64,000 nucleotides of DNA from JBHEBG01 sp046557915 (GCF_046557915.1 NZ_JBHEBG010000001.1:310001-374000); one strand, 5' to 3'; shown: positions 26,567 to 36,070, counted from the stretch's first letter. Program-made: numbers and translations. Notes: generated from the letters alone by a model not told the origin.

Positions 26567-28021
26567 TTAATAATCGGCCATCTGCGAAATACCCAAGGCT
26601 TTGCGCACACCATCACCATATTCCTGATCGGCCTTGTCAAAATGTACAAGTTGCCTTTCTATGATGTCCATGGACACGCCGTCCATTGCAGCCGCTATAT
26701 TGCTATACAGGCGCGCTTTTTGTTCAGCATTGAACATTCTGAATAGGTCTCCGGGTTGTTTGTAATCCCCGAAGGTATCATTCTCTTCATATCGCATAAT
26801 ATCTCCATTTATTTTCATTGGTGGTTCTTCCACACTTTGGTCCTCAAAGGCACCATCTTTAGTATTAGGTTCGTAATAAGCATCAGGATTTCCAAAATCA
26901 TTGGTAAAAAAGCGCATAGCACCATCTTTATGATAATGATTTACTTCGTTTAAGGGCATATTTGCAGGCAATGCCTCGTAGTGGGTTCCCAATCTATATC
27001 TATGAGCATCTGCATAGGAGAATATTCTTGCCTGTAAAACTTTGTCTGGAGAAAAACCGATTCCCGGAACCACATTGGAGGGTGAATAAGCGGCATTCTC
27101 AATATACTGCCAATAGTTTTCTGGGTTTTGGTTGAGTTCTATTTCTCCTACTTCAATCAAAGGATAATCTGCATGAGGCCATACCTTGGTAAGGTCAAAA
27201 GGATTATAGGGTGTTTTTTCCGCATCGGCCTCTGGCATAATCTGTACTTTCATCGTCCATTTTGGAAATTTCCCTTGTTCTATGGCACCGTATAGCTCTT
27301 CTTGATATTTTTCTCGTGTTTGCCCTATAACTTCTGCGGTTTCTTCGTTTGTATAATGCTTATGACCTTGTTGTGTCTTAAAGTGGAATTTTACCCAAAA
27401 ACGTTCGCCGTCATTATTCCAAAAACTAAAAGTATGTGATCCGTACCCGTTCATATGCATAGGAGAAATAGGAATGCCCCTATCGGACATAAGAATGGTT
27501 ACCTGATGCAAGCTTTCCGGAGATAATGACCAGTAATCCCACATAGCCTCTGGTGAACGTAAATTAGTCTTAGGATGCCTTTTCTGTGTATGTATAAAAT
27601 CGGGGAATTTGTAACCATCCCTAAGAAAAAAAACAGGGGTATTATTACCAACCAAATCCCAGTTTCCTTCTTCGGTATAGAATTTTAATGAAAATCCACG
27701 TACATCCCTTTCGGTATCTGCCGCTCCCATTTCCCCTGCAACAGTTGAAAACCGGGATAGGATGGGCGTTTGCTTTCCTACTTCAGAAAATAACTTTGCA
27801 CGCGTATATTTGGAAATGTCCTTAGTTACGGTAAAAGTTCCCATAGCACCCCAACCTTTTGCATGCACTACACGTTCTGGGATACGCTCTCTGTTTTGAT
27901 GTGCCAACTTTTCAAATAATTTGTAGTCTTGCATTAAGACCGGACCTCTTTTTCCTGCAGTTTGAGAACGCTGGTTATTGGTTACCGGAGCCCCTGCAGA
28001 GGTAGTCAATTTTTTCTTCAT
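26567..28021 (-). CDS. katA: Catalase (monofunctional, haem)
   Basis: A 484-residue small-subunit catalase that dismutates hydrogen peroxide. The active-site His is in RVVHAKGWGAMGTF (about residues 50-63), the distal Asn region is in DLVGNNTPVFFLRD, and the proximal haem-ligand Tyr is in ARIFSYADAHRYRLG (about 340). Length and motifs fit the NADPH-binding small clade. No signal peptide is present. It heads a minus-strand group with the ankyrin, Nudix and nitrilase genes and is divergent from the kinase gene at 28275. Confidence 0.97.
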   Translation of the reverse strand: MKKKLTTSAGAPVTNNQRSQTAGKRGPVLMQDYKLFEKLAHQNRERIPERVVHAKGWGAMGTFTVTKDISKYTRAKLFSEVGKQTPILSRFSTVAGEMGAADTERDVRGFSLKFYTEEGNWDLVGNNTPVFFLRDGYKFPDFIHTQKRHPKTNLRSPEAMWDYWSLSPESLHQVTILMSDRGIPISPMHMNGYGSHTFSFWNNDGERFWVKFHFKTQQGHKHYTNEETAEVIGQTREKYQEELYGAIEQGKFPKWTMKVQIMPEADAEKTPYNPFDLTKVWPHADYPLIEVGEIELNQNPENYWQYIENAAYSPSNVVPGIGFSPDKVLQARIFSYADAHRYRLGTHYEALPANMPLNEVNHYHKDGAMRFFTNDFGNPDAYYEPNTKDGAFEDQSVEEPPMKINGDIMRYEENDTFGDYKQPGDLFRMFNAEQKARLYSNIAAAMDGVSMDIIERQLVHFDKADQEYGDGVRKALGISQMADY

Positions 28022-28274
28022 GATGTTATGTATTTAGGCCGTCGTTTTATAACCTTTTCAACGGGTAGATTAGCATGTTTAAAAATACAAAAATTAACCC
28101 CTAAAGAATAGGCAGACAATATTAAAATATTATTAAATAATAGTTTTTATCTATTTCAAGATGTTTTCCCGCCATGCTCTTTTACTTAAGTAACCAACAT
28201 ACTGTTCTTCAAAATATCCGAGTAATTTCTTACGTTATAAAAATTAAGTATTATCTTTATTTAAACCCACCACA

Positions 28275-30107
28275 TTGGAAACCCTGTCGATAAACTTTCT
28301 CATAAAGGATTCGCCCACGGCAGTCTGTATTTTAGATACCACGCTGTGTTTTATTGGTCATTCTAAAATTTGGTCGCAACAGTTTGGGCTTACCGATCAA
28401 AATATTTTAGGTAAGTCTTTCTATGATATCATTCTGTATACTCCCAAAGAACTAAAGACAATCCATAAAAAGTGCTTAAAGGGGAACACCAATATGGAGG
28501 AAGACCAAAAACTTGTTCATCCAAATGGTGGTCTTCAATGGCTTAGGTGGAAAATAAATTCTTGGAAAAAAGACAGCGGGGAAGTAGGAGGACTGATCAT
28601 CATTGCCGAAGACATTACAGAAAGTAAACGAAAAGAAGAGCTTTTACTAAAAGCGAAAAGGGTAGCCCGAATCGGAGGCTGGGAAATGGACCTAATAACC
28701 AATAAACTGTATTGGACGGAAATAACAAAGGAGATCCATGAAGTTTCTCCTGATTATATTCCCAATTTGGAGGAAGGCATCAATTTTTATAAGGAAGGCG
28801 AACATAGGGAAAAAATAGCAGCTTTGGTAAGTGAGGCCATCAGTTCTGGAAAGCCATGGGATACGGAGTTGCAAATTGTAACCGCAACCGGAAAATGTCT
28901 TTGGGTAGAGGCTAAAGGAGAGGCCGAAATTGTAAACAATAAATGTGTGAGACTTTTTGGCACGTTTCGGGACATTGACGAAAAAAAGAAAGCGGCCCTA
29001 AAATACCAGGAAGTATCCGATAGATTTGCCATAGCCTCCCAAGCCACCAATATAGGTGTCTGGGAATACATAATTCCCGAAAATACATTAATCTGGGATG
29101 ACAATATGTACAGCCTTTACGGTATTAAAAAAGGTGATTTTATTGGTGAAGTAGAAGCCTGGGAGACCAGCGTGCACCATGAGGATAAGGAAAGGTGTCA
29201 AAAAGAGGTGGAACTGGCCATAGCCGGTAAAAAGGAATTTAACACAGAATTCCGTGTAGTATGGCCCAGTGAAGAAATACGTTACATTAAAGCAGAATCT
29301 ACCGTTCGGCGAGATGCTGATGGAAACCCCATTAGAATGATCGGGGTAAACTGGGATATTACCGAAATAAAAAGGGCCGAGGAAAAACAAAGAAAACTAA
29401 TGAAGGTCACCAATGAGCAAAACAATAATCTGCTGAACTTTGCCCATATTGTAAGCCATAACCTTAGATCGCATGCCAGTAACCTTTCCATGCTTACAGG
29501 ATTTCTATCGCAGGAGATGGCCCCTGAAGAAGAAAAAGACCTTACAAAAATGCTCTTGGCCGCTTCCGAAAGTCTTAACGAAACAGTTGCCAATTTAAAT
29601 GAAGTGGTGCAGGTAAAAATTGGAGCCCTGGAAAAAGTTAAAAATGTAAATCTGTATAAAACCCTTAAACAAGTACAAAAAAATGTTAGTGTGCTACTAA
29701 AAGATAAGGATGCCAAATTAATAACCGATGTTAAAAAAGAAATGAATATCTCCGCGGTTCCTGCCTATTTGGATAGTATTCTCCTTAACCTCTTTACCAA
29801 TAGCTTAAAGTACAGTTCTCCCGACAGAAGGTTAATAATAAAAATCAGTACAGAAGAAAAAGACGATAAAATAATCGTTAATTTTAGTGATAATGGTTTA
29901 GGGATAGATCTTAAAAGACATGGTCAAAAACTATTTGGCATGTACAAGACCTTTCATAAACACAAGGACGCCAAGGGCATTGGTCTGTTCATTACAAAAA
30001 ATCAAATGGAGGCCATGAACGGAAAGATCGTTGCTGAAAGTACCGTGAATGCTGGTTCTACCTTTAAATTGTATTTTGACCGCCCAGAAACAAAAACAAG
30101 GAGTTAA
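28275..30107 (+). CDS. Soluble multi-PAS sensor histidine kinase
   Basis: This 610-residue protein has no membrane segment, so it probably senses a cytoplasmic signal. Three PAS domains can be traced: about 5-118 (DITESKRKEELL at the end), 125-240 and 250-372 (NWDITEIKRAEEKQ). A histidine-phosphotransfer segment follows with H395 in FAHIVSHNLRSH, then an HATPase domain (LFTNSLKYSS, FSDNGLGIDL, KGIGLFITK). The start is TTG at 28275, with no suitable ATG nearby. Two bases separate its stop from the receiver gene, its likely partner. The gene is divergent from catalase, which hints at, but does not show, a link to redox stress. Confidence 0.93.
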   Translation: METLSINFLIKDSPTAVCILDTTLCFIGHSKIWSQQFGLTDQNILGKSFYDIILYTPKELKTIHKKCLKGNTNMEEDQKLVHPNGGLQWLRWKINSWKKDSGEVGGLIIIAEDITESKRKEELLLKAKRVARIGGWEMDLITNKLYWTEITKEIHEVSPDYIPNLEEGINFYKEGEHREKIAALVSEAISSGKPWDTELQIVTATGKCLWVEAKGEAEIVNNKCVRLFGTFRDIDEKKKAALKYQEVSDRFAIASQATNIGVWEYIIPENTLIWDDNMYSLYGIKKGDFIGEVEAWETSVHHEDKERCQKEVELAIAGKKEFNTEFRVVWPSEEIRYIKAESTVRRDADGNPIRMIGVNWDITEIKRAEEKQRKLMKVTNEQNNNLLNFAHIVSHNLRSHASNLSMLTGFLSQEMAPEEEKDLTKMLLAASESLNETVANLNEVVQVKIGALEKVKNVNLYKTLKQVQKNVSVLLKDKDAKLITDVKKEMNISAVPAYLDSILLNLFTNSLKYSSPDRRLIIKISTEEKDDKIIVNFSDNGLGIDLKRHGQKLFGMYKTFHKHKDAKGIGLFITKNQMEAMNGKIVAESTVNAGSTFKLYFDRPETKTRS

Positions 30108-30109
30108 TA

Positions 30110-30511
30110 ATGAATAAAATAAAGATATCCTGTATCATAGATGACGATCCTATTTTTGTGTACGGCACAAAACGTATGATGAAACAAATAGATTTCTGCG
30201 AGGATATTATGGTGTATGTAAATGGACAAGAAGCCTTGGACGGACTTACCAATCTAAAGAAGAAAGGAGGCAATTTGCCGTCCGTAATATTCCTAGATCT
30301 AAATATGCCCATAATGAACGGTTGGGAGTTTTTGGACGACTTTTTACAGATTCTTGATAACGGTCAGGATAAGGTAACCATCTATATAATAAGTTCTTCC
30401 GTAGATCCGTTAGAATTAGATCAGGTTAAAAACTATAGCATAGTCCGTAATTATATATTAAAACCTCTTACCCCGCAGGATTTGAAAAACGTACTTAAGG
30501 AAGTAGCGTAA
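30110..30511 (+). CDS. Stand-alone receiver-domain response regulator
   Basis: A 133-residue CheY-like protein consisting only of a receiver domain. The acidic pocket is Asp11-Asp13 (IIDDDP), the phospho-acceptor is Asp63 (IFLDLNMP), the switch residue is Ser95 and the conserved Lys is Lys118 (ILKPL). There is no DNA-binding output domain, so it passes the signal on by protein contact or acts as a phosphate sink. It begins two bases after the kinase stop, so the two are one transcript and a cognate pair. Confidence 0.94.
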   Translation: MNKIKISCIIDDDPIFVYGTKRMMKQIDFCEDIMVYVNGQEALDGLTNLKKKGGNLPSVIFLDLNMPIMNGWEFLDDFLQILDNGQDKVTIYIISSSVDPLELDQVKNYSIVRNYILKPLTPQDLKNVLKEVA

Positions 30512-30530
30512 TCCTAATGCTTACCAGTAT

Positions 30531-31172
30531 ATGAAGGAAATTATTTTTAAAAGCGAACATCGTAAAAAGCATTTTAAGTTTTTTAATTCGATGAGCAAGC
30601 CGTATTTTAATATTACGGCCAATGTGGATGTAACATCACTCTTATCCCATATTAAAAAAGAAAAACTCCCGGTTACCCCTAGTATCGTTTATCTCATAGC
30701 CAAGACCGCTAATGCCATTCCGGAACTCCGTTGGCGCATACGCGAGGGTAAGGTTGTGGAACACCGTATTGTACATCCTTCGTTTACCGTATTTACCGAA
30801 GTTGCAGATGTTTTCAGCTTTTGTACGGTGGCCTACCAAAAGAATGCCAAAGAGTTTATCAGAACCGCAGAAGAACAAAGCAAACGCATGCGCAACGAAC
30901 CCAGCTTGGAAGATGAGAAGGACAGGGACGACTATCTCTTTTTATCGGCCATCCCTTGGGTTAGTTTTACAGGCTTTGAACATGCCATGCACCAGAATCC
31001 TTCAGACAGCGTTCCTCGCATTACCTGGGGTAAGTTCTTTGAGTTAAACGGAAAGACCCTTATGCCGCTTTCCTTGCAATTGCACCATGCCGTTGCAGAT
31101 GGGAGACACGCAGGGAAGTATTTTGAACAGTTGGAAAATCTGTCCAAAAACCCCAGCCTCCTTTTTGAGTAA
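30531..31172 (+). CDS. Chloramphenicol-acetyltransferase-like O-acyltransferase
   Basis: A 213-residue protein of the CAT fold. The catalytic motif HHAVADGRH is intact, with the general-base His at 186, and the trimer-type N-terminus (HRKKHFKFFNSMSKPYFNIT) fits the family. True CAT enzymes acetylate chloramphenicol with acetyl-CoA, but chromosomal homologues of this kind are common in Flavobacteriaceae, so no resistance role is claimed. It follows the receiver gene by 19 bases and may be the last gene of that operon. Confidence 0.87.
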   Translation: MKEIIFKSEHRKKHFKFFNSMSKPYFNITANVDVTSLLSHIKKEKLPVTPSIVYLIAKTANAIPELRWRIREGKVVEHRIVHPSFTVFTEVADVFSFCTVAYQKNAKEFIRTAEEQSKRMRNEPSLEDEKDRDDYLFLSAIPWVSFTGFEHAMHQNPSDSVPRITWGKFFELNGKTLMPLSLQLHHAVADGRHAGKYFEQLENLSKNPSLLFE

Positions 31173-31328
31173 TACCCTTTTAACAAACGTAATTTCTAAA
31201 GTTTTACTCCCACCTCTATTTTTCTTTTTAAAAAAACTTTAATTAATGTCCAATTATCAATTAACTTATTCGTCCTACGTGTTAAAGGAAACAATTGAAA
31301 TTAGTAACAACCGAAAAATTTATTGAAA

Positions 31329-31934
31329 ATGAAAAAAGTTATCTTACCGATCGTGTTATTGGCGTTCGTTGGTTTTGGGGTTTTAGAAACGGGACTAACA
31401 GATATGGAACGGGAATTCGCCATCAAGGAAATGAGCAAGACACAAGACCATTTGCTAAGTACTGTAGCAGGACTTAGTGAGGTCCAACTTTCTTTTAAGC
31501 CAGATTCTACGGCCTGGTCCATCTCAGAATGCGTGGAGCATTTGGCCATTTCTGAAAATGCCTTTGATCAAATGCTGCAAGGTTCTTTGCAGGCCCCTGC
31601 AGATCCTGCCAAACGCAATGAAGTAAAAATGACCGATGAGCAATTATTGGGTATTATTACCGACAGAAGCAAGAAGGTAAAAACCCGTGAATCTTTTGAA
31701 CCCACAGGAAAATTTGGCAGTCATGAAGAAACCCTAAAAGCCTTTACGGCCAAACGGGCAGAACACATTGAATACGTAAAAAGTACCGAAGATGAGTTAC
31801 GCTACCACTATGGCCAATTACCATTTGGTACTATAGATGCTTACCAGGTGTTACTTTTTATGTCTGGCCATACGGAACGCCATATAAAGCAGATGGAAGA
31901 AGTTAAAGCCCATGAAAATTTTCCTTCTGAATAA
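31329..31934 (+). CDS. Exported DinB-like (YfiT/DinB fold) protein
   Basis: A 201-residue four-helix-bundle protein. The ATG at 31329 follows a possible TTG at 31323 and opens a signal-like segment (MKKVILPIVLLAFVGFGV). The likely metal-binding His residues are in CVEHLAISE and in GHTERHIKQM near the end, as in the DinB superfamily. Members in the cytoplasm are thiol-transferases or of unknown use; export is less usual. It has a strong terminator 27 bases downstream. Confidence 0.85.
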   Translation: MKKVILPIVLLAFVGFGVLETGLTDMEREFAIKEMSKTQDHLLSTVAGLSEVQLSFKPDSTAWSISECVEHLAISENAFDQMLQGSLQAPADPAKRNEVKMTDEQLLGIITDRSKKVKTRESFEPTGKFGSHEETLKAFTAKRAEHIEYVKSTEDELRYHYGQLPFGTIDAYQVLLFMSGHTERHIKQMEEVKAHENFPSE

Positions 31935-31958
31935 GCATTATAGCTTACAATTAAAATA

Positions 31959-31995
31959 TAAACCACCTTTCTAAAACAGAGAGGTGGTTTTTTTG
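31959..31995 (+). terminator. Intrinsic terminator of the DinB-like gene
   Basis: AACCACCT (31961-31968) pairs with AGGTGGTT (31982-31989), with further partial pairing of TCT and AGA inside, followed by seven T (31988-31994). It ends transcription before the toxin-like island. Confidence 0.85.
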
Positions 31996-32027
31996 TTGAT
32001 AACATTTTTTCCCTCTTAAACTCTTTT

Positions 32028-32057
32028 TTTGAAAACGTAAGTTTTTTAGTACATTTG
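32028..32057 (+). promoter_or_regulatory. Promoter of the fibronectin-type-III/toxin gene
   Basis: TTTG at 32028-32031, an 18-base spacer, then TACATTTG at 32050-32057: both boxes match the Bacteroidota consensus. The leader to the ATG at 32289 would be about 225 bases. That 31,935-32,288 gap holds only the terminator, this promoter and an AT-rich leader in which I see no convincing gene. Confidence 0.6.
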
Positions 32058-32288
32058 AATTCCGCCCAATAAGTATCCCCTATAATATTTTATTGATTTG
32101 AATTGTGCCGACCATTGGGGTCGTTCACCATTCGATAGACTTTTTAGATCCCTTGGACGGAACGGCATTGCAGTGCCCACCTGCATTTGATGCCATTGTC
32201 CAGTTTTACTCCCCTATGACATGGTATCTTTTTTTCGATACCACAATGTTGAACGTGAATTTATTTATTGGACCAGATCCTAAATCTT

Positions 32289-35200
32289 ATGCGATTACAT
32301 TTTTACCTACACCTTTGGAAACCTATTGTTTTTATTAAAAAGGGTCTGCTACCACTCTTGTTATTTTTTACAATTATGGCCGTTGCCCAAGTGTTCCCGG
32401 TACAGGTAAGCCATAATCTGGTGCCGCCCTACAGCAGCAAGATCGGGGACTATGCCACGGGCCTCGGCACCAAGTTACAGCTCAGGCTCCTGCTCACCGA
32501 TATCGGGGAGAGCAACCGGCAGGTGGGCCTACGGCTCAATATCAACGGCAACGGCATCAACGTGCGCTCGGCCCAGGTGGTAGTGGGCGCCCCCGCCATC
32601 TTCCTCAACGGGGGCGTGCTGCAACAGTTTACCAATGTGGAACTGGCGCCCTATTTTGAGCTGGCCAACCTTGAGGGGATAGGGCCTCGGGAATATGCCC
32701 GCCCCCTGCCCGACGGGGTGTACCGGATCTGCTGGGAGGTGTACGACCATTTCACGGGCAGGCCCATATCGCGCAACAGCTGTACTACGGCCTACCTGCT
32801 GCTCAACGATCCCCCGCTGCCCAATATCCCGGTACGGGGAGAACGGGTAGCGGACCGGGGCATCCCCAACATCATCTTCCAATGGACGCCCCGCCATGTG
32901 AACGCCATCAACGTCTCCTACGAGTTCGAGCTGCGCGAACTGTGGGACGATGGGATGGACCCCCAAGCGGCCTTTCTGGCCTCGCCCAACTACCATAGCG
33001 AGACCACCTTCGCCACCACGCTGCACTATGCCATCGGCAGGCCCGTACTATATCCCGGGCGTACCTATGGCTGGCGGGTAAGGGCGGTATCCACCACGGG
33101 GCTTGCGGAGAACGCCGTCTTCAAGAACAACGGCCATAGCGAGATCTACCACTTTACCATGGCGCGCGACTGCGACCCGCCCCTTTTTCCGCTCTCGGAG
33201 GCCCGGGGCCCCAAGAGCGTAAAGATCACCTGGCAGGACTCCCCCGATCACGGTGCCTACCACCTGCAGTACCGTAGGACAGGTGTGGAGGGCGCCCATT
33301 GGTTCGAGGTACATACAAAGAACGACCGGGCCACCCTTCAGGGCCTTTCCCCGGGGGCGGAATACGAGTTCCGAATAGGGGGCAGTTGCGACCCGCCCAC
33401 GGAGCTGGCACCGGCGTACACCTATGGATCCATAACCCGTTTTACCATGCCCACCGAAGAGGGGTCCACGGGCTACAACTGCGGCTTTGTGCCCAGGGTG
33501 GAGATCACCGATACGGAGCCTCTGGACCATATCGGCATCAACGAGGTCTTTACCGCCGGGGACTTCCCGGTAACGGTAAAGGAGGTGGTCATGAACGATG
33601 GCAGGTTCACCGGCTGGGGCTACATTATAGTACCCTACCTGGCCGACACCCGCCTACGGGTAAGTTTTAAGAACATCCGCATAAACACCGAGGGACAGCT
33701 GATCGCAGGGAAGGTAACCACCGACTATGACCCCCAATGGGCAAACGTGGAGAGTGTGGAGGGGTTTGTGGACGGACTGGGAGAGGTGATCGATACATTG
33801 TCCGACCAACTGGAGGCCATCGTATCGCTCCTCAAAGAGAAAATGGAACTTGACCAACAAGTGGATGCCTCGATAAGGATCTTACAAGATAATCTTGAAG
33901 ATCCGGATAACGGCCTAACGGAAGAACAGGAGAACAATATCCGACAGTTCATATCCGATAGAAAAAAAGTGGAAGAGGCCATTATCCGCGAGAAGGAAAA
34001 GATTGCCAATGGCGAAAGGGACGAACTTATAAAACAAAACCTTGCCTCCCAACTGGTGGACGAGGTACAGAACCCCTCCGAGGAGGAAATCAGTGACGTG
34101 GTGGATATCGATGGCCTGATCGCATTTATCAAGAAGAATGTTGAGGCGGGCAACGACAGGGCGGACTACAACAAGGGGGATTTCCACAAACGCACCGTTC
34201 TCCTTGAAGATCATAGAATGGATTACACCGCCCGGGATGGCACGAAAATAGGGTTGTACGTCAACCTCAATGGCAGTGGGACGATAGACCTGGCCCTCGG
34301 TCCCAACGGCACCTATAACGGGGTAAACCTTAAGATAGACACGGACGATCTTTTCCACACCGGGTTCTACCTGAACTTTGACTATGGGAACGAAGAAGGA
34401 ACGGCAATCGAGATTTGGACCAAATCCTTTGAGGGGTACAGTGCCCTGCTACAGACTTTCGGTTTTAAGTTTGACGACACCTATGCGCTTTCCGTTTATG
34501 AACGGGCAATAGCCGGGGCGGGGAACGACTGTGACGACCTCGATGTCATCTATGAGACCATACCGCCCAAGGTGGCCAAAAAGTTGGGGGACAGGCAATT
34601 GTACAAAGACCTGAAACTATTGGTGGAGTGTAATATTTCCTCCCTGCCGAGGCTCTATGACGGTACGGACGAAAATCTGGCGGTCATCAACATCATGAAC
34701 GCTTTTGATGAAAAGTACATATACGGTAAGATCGTTTCCGACCCAAGCATGTACATAGGCCTTTTTGATAGAATAGACCCCAAATACATTGCAGGCTATA
34801 TAAGGTCCTTGACCAAAATAGGGCTGGCCAATTGGACAAGGCCGGAAATTGACCAAAGCCTTCCTTTCCCCTTGGTCCCTATCCATCACTATAGCGTGCT
34901 CGACCCACAGCGGCTCGATGTCAAGATCGTCGGCCTTTGCGGCCATAACAAAACCGAAAACAACTATGAGGTGGGCTACACCGCACATAGGTATGGCCCC
35001 GGTCCGTCAACGGAGCCGGTCAGCTCCAGATACAAAAAATTGGGGACCGTACGGCCCTTTGCCCCGGTGCATGCCAAATGGGAGGGGGACGATATTTTGT
35101 TGCCCGCAATGGCGGCGGGCCATTTCACCGATGAGGCGGTTGCGGAAACGACCGGTATCGTCCTAAACAATATTGCCGAGGTTCTTTTGCCCGAGTTTAC

Positions 35201-35705
35201 CCGTTTAGGACTTAAATCCTTATCTTGGTTGGATGATTTGGGGAGGGCAGGAGATGAATTTTTAGAAGAGATTATATCGAGTATTCCAGCAAGCCAAAGA
35301 AACCTATATCATACAAATGCAGGGAGATTTGCTCCCTATAATGAAACTTTTAATGTTTTTTTAGTTAAACTAAACCCTATAGAAGATTATGTCAGAGTAT
35401 ATAAAAAATCAGTAGATGAAAATGGAGTTATTCTATCCAACAAAGTCAGTTATTGGTTTATGAGAAAAAAAGATATTACCAAAGCGGATGGCAGTATAAT
35501 GACTCCTTTAGAAATAAAAAATAAATATGCACTTCCTGAAGCCCCAAGCCATTATACCAATGTTAATTTACCATCAGACAAACGGGTCTATAGAGGTGTC
35601 GTAAAAGAACAAACCCAACATGGTTGGGGTAATGGTGGTGGAATTCAATTTGAACTAAATGAAACACCTCAAAGCTTTTGGTTTTCTGGAGAAATTGGTC
35701 TTTAA
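32289..35705 (+). CDS. Exported fibronectin-type-III protein with toxin-like C-terminal tip
   Basis: A 1138-residue protein. The ATG at 32289 gives a signal sequence (LLPLLLFFTIMAVAQ). A body of beta-sandwich and fibronectin-III domains follows (NIIFQWTPRHVNAINVSYEF, RTYGWRVRAVSTTG, SVKITWQDSPDHGAYHLQY), then an acidic coiled coil (about 500-620) and a conserved stalk. A sample from the body counts 36 GC in 60 bases. After about 35,200 (residue ~970) composition falls to 16 in 60. The AT-rich tip ends with YTNVNLPSDKRVYRGVV and GWGNGGGIQFEL, which look like a small toxin domain. No T9SS sorting domain is visible. This is the layout of a polymorphic toxin; the tip activity is unknown. Confidence 0.72.
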   Translation: MRLHFYLHLWKPIVFIKKGLLPLLLFFTIMAVAQVFPVQVSHNLVPPYSSKIGDYATGLGTKLQLRLLLTDIGESNRQVGLRLNINGNGINVRSAQVVVGAPAIFLNGGVLQQFTNVELAPYFELANLEGIGPREYARPLPDGVYRICWEVYDHFTGRPISRNSCTTAYLLLNDPPLPNIPVRGERVADRGIPNIIFQWTPRHVNAINVSYEFELRELWDDGMDPQAAFLASPNYHSETTFATTLHYAIGRPVLYPGRTYGWRVRAVSTTGLAENAVFKNNGHSEIYHFTMARDCDPPLFPLSEARGPKSVKITWQDSPDHGAYHLQYRRTGVEGAHWFEVHTKNDRATLQGLSPGAEYEFRIGGSCDPPTELAPAYTYGSITRFTMPTEEGSTGYNCGFVPRVEITDTEPLDHIGINEVFTAGDFPVTVKEVVMNDGRFTGWGYIIVPYLADTRLRVSFKNIRINTEGQLIAGKVTTDYDPQWANVESVEGFVDGLGEVIDTLSDQLEAIVSLLKEKMELDQQVDASIRILQDNLEDPDNGLTEEQENNIRQFISDRKKVEEAIIREKEKIANGERDELIKQNLASQLVDEVQNPSEEEISDVVDIDGLIAFIKKNVEAGNDRADYNKGDFHKRTVLLEDHRMDYTARDGTKIGLYVNLNGSGTIDLALGPNGTYNGVNLKIDTDDLFHTGFYLNFDYGNEEGTAIEIWTKSFEGYSALLQTFGFKFDDTYALSVYERAIAGAGNDCDDLDVIYETIPPKVAKKLGDRQLYKDLKLLVECNISSLPRLYDGTDENLAVINIMNAFDEKYIYGKIVSDPSMYIGLFDRIDPKYIAGYIRSLTKIGLANWTRPEIDQSLPFPLVPIHHYSVLDPQRLDVKIVGLCGHNKTENNYEVGYTAHRYGPGPSTEPVSSRYKKLGTVRPFAPVHAKWEGDDILLPAMAAGHFTDEAVAETTGIVLNNIAEVLLPEFTRLGLKSLSWLDDLGRAGDEFLEEIISSIPASQRNLYHTNAGRFAPYNETFNVFLVKLNPIEDYVRVYKKSVDENGVILSNKVSYWFMRKKDITKADGSIMTPLEIKNKYALPEAPSHYTNVNLPSDKRVYRGVVKEQTQHGWGNGGGIQFELNETPQSFWFSGEIGL

Positions 35706-36058
35706 TGAAAATTAATTATAACGAAAATACACTGGTTTTTAAATCTGATACAGATGCAGATTTTATTGTTATAAATACAGAATGGCGAATTGTGTCATTT
35801 TCTATTAGTGAAAGTTATGTTGCTGTTTGTGAGGATTGGAAACATCTTGAATCGGATGAGAATACGACAATATATGACTCCAAAGGAAATTTTTTATTTA
35901 AATTGGACAGAGCTCCAAAATCCTTATATGAATTATCGGGTTACTATTCTGTAGTTAGTTTTAAATCTGAAAATATTTTAATAGCTCAAAGTGCTGATTA
36001 TCGTTACGAAATTGATTTAGATACAAGAAGCTTTATAAAAGAAACTTTCACAAAATAG
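35705..36058 (+). CDS. Candidate immunity protein for the preceding toxin tip
   Basis: A 117-residue acidic, Tyr/Ser-rich protein with no signal peptide. The ATG at 35705 shares one base with the toxin stop (TAATG), so the genes are translationally coupled; a longer frame from 35678 would start inside the toxin. It is AT-rich like the toxin tip and unlike the toxin body, as expected if tip and immunity gene arrived together. It appears to be an all-beta single domain (YELSGYYSVVSFKSENILIA). I do not recognise the family. The immunity role is inferred from position and size. Confidence 0.6.
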   Translation: MKINYNENTLVFKSDTDADFIVINTEWRIVSFSISESYVAVCEDWKHLESDENTTIYDSKGNFLFKLDRAPKSLYELSGYYSVVSFKSENILIAQSADYRYEIDLDTRSFIKETFTK

Positions 36059-36070
36059 ATTGAATTCCCG

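Noticed and set aside
30531..31172. Chloramphenicol-resistance gene
   Set aside because: The fold and catalytic His fit CAT, but no mobile-element context is seen and homologues of unknown substrate are common in these bacteria.
32105..32338. A 77-codon frame ahead of the toxin-like gene
   Set aside because: It starts with GTG, has no protein-like composition or start signals and overlaps the toxin start. It is most likely leader sequence.
32529..33530. Long open frames on the minus strand within the fibronectin-III body
   Set aside because: GC-rich DNA has few stop codons, so shadow frames are expected. The plus-strand frame has the domains.
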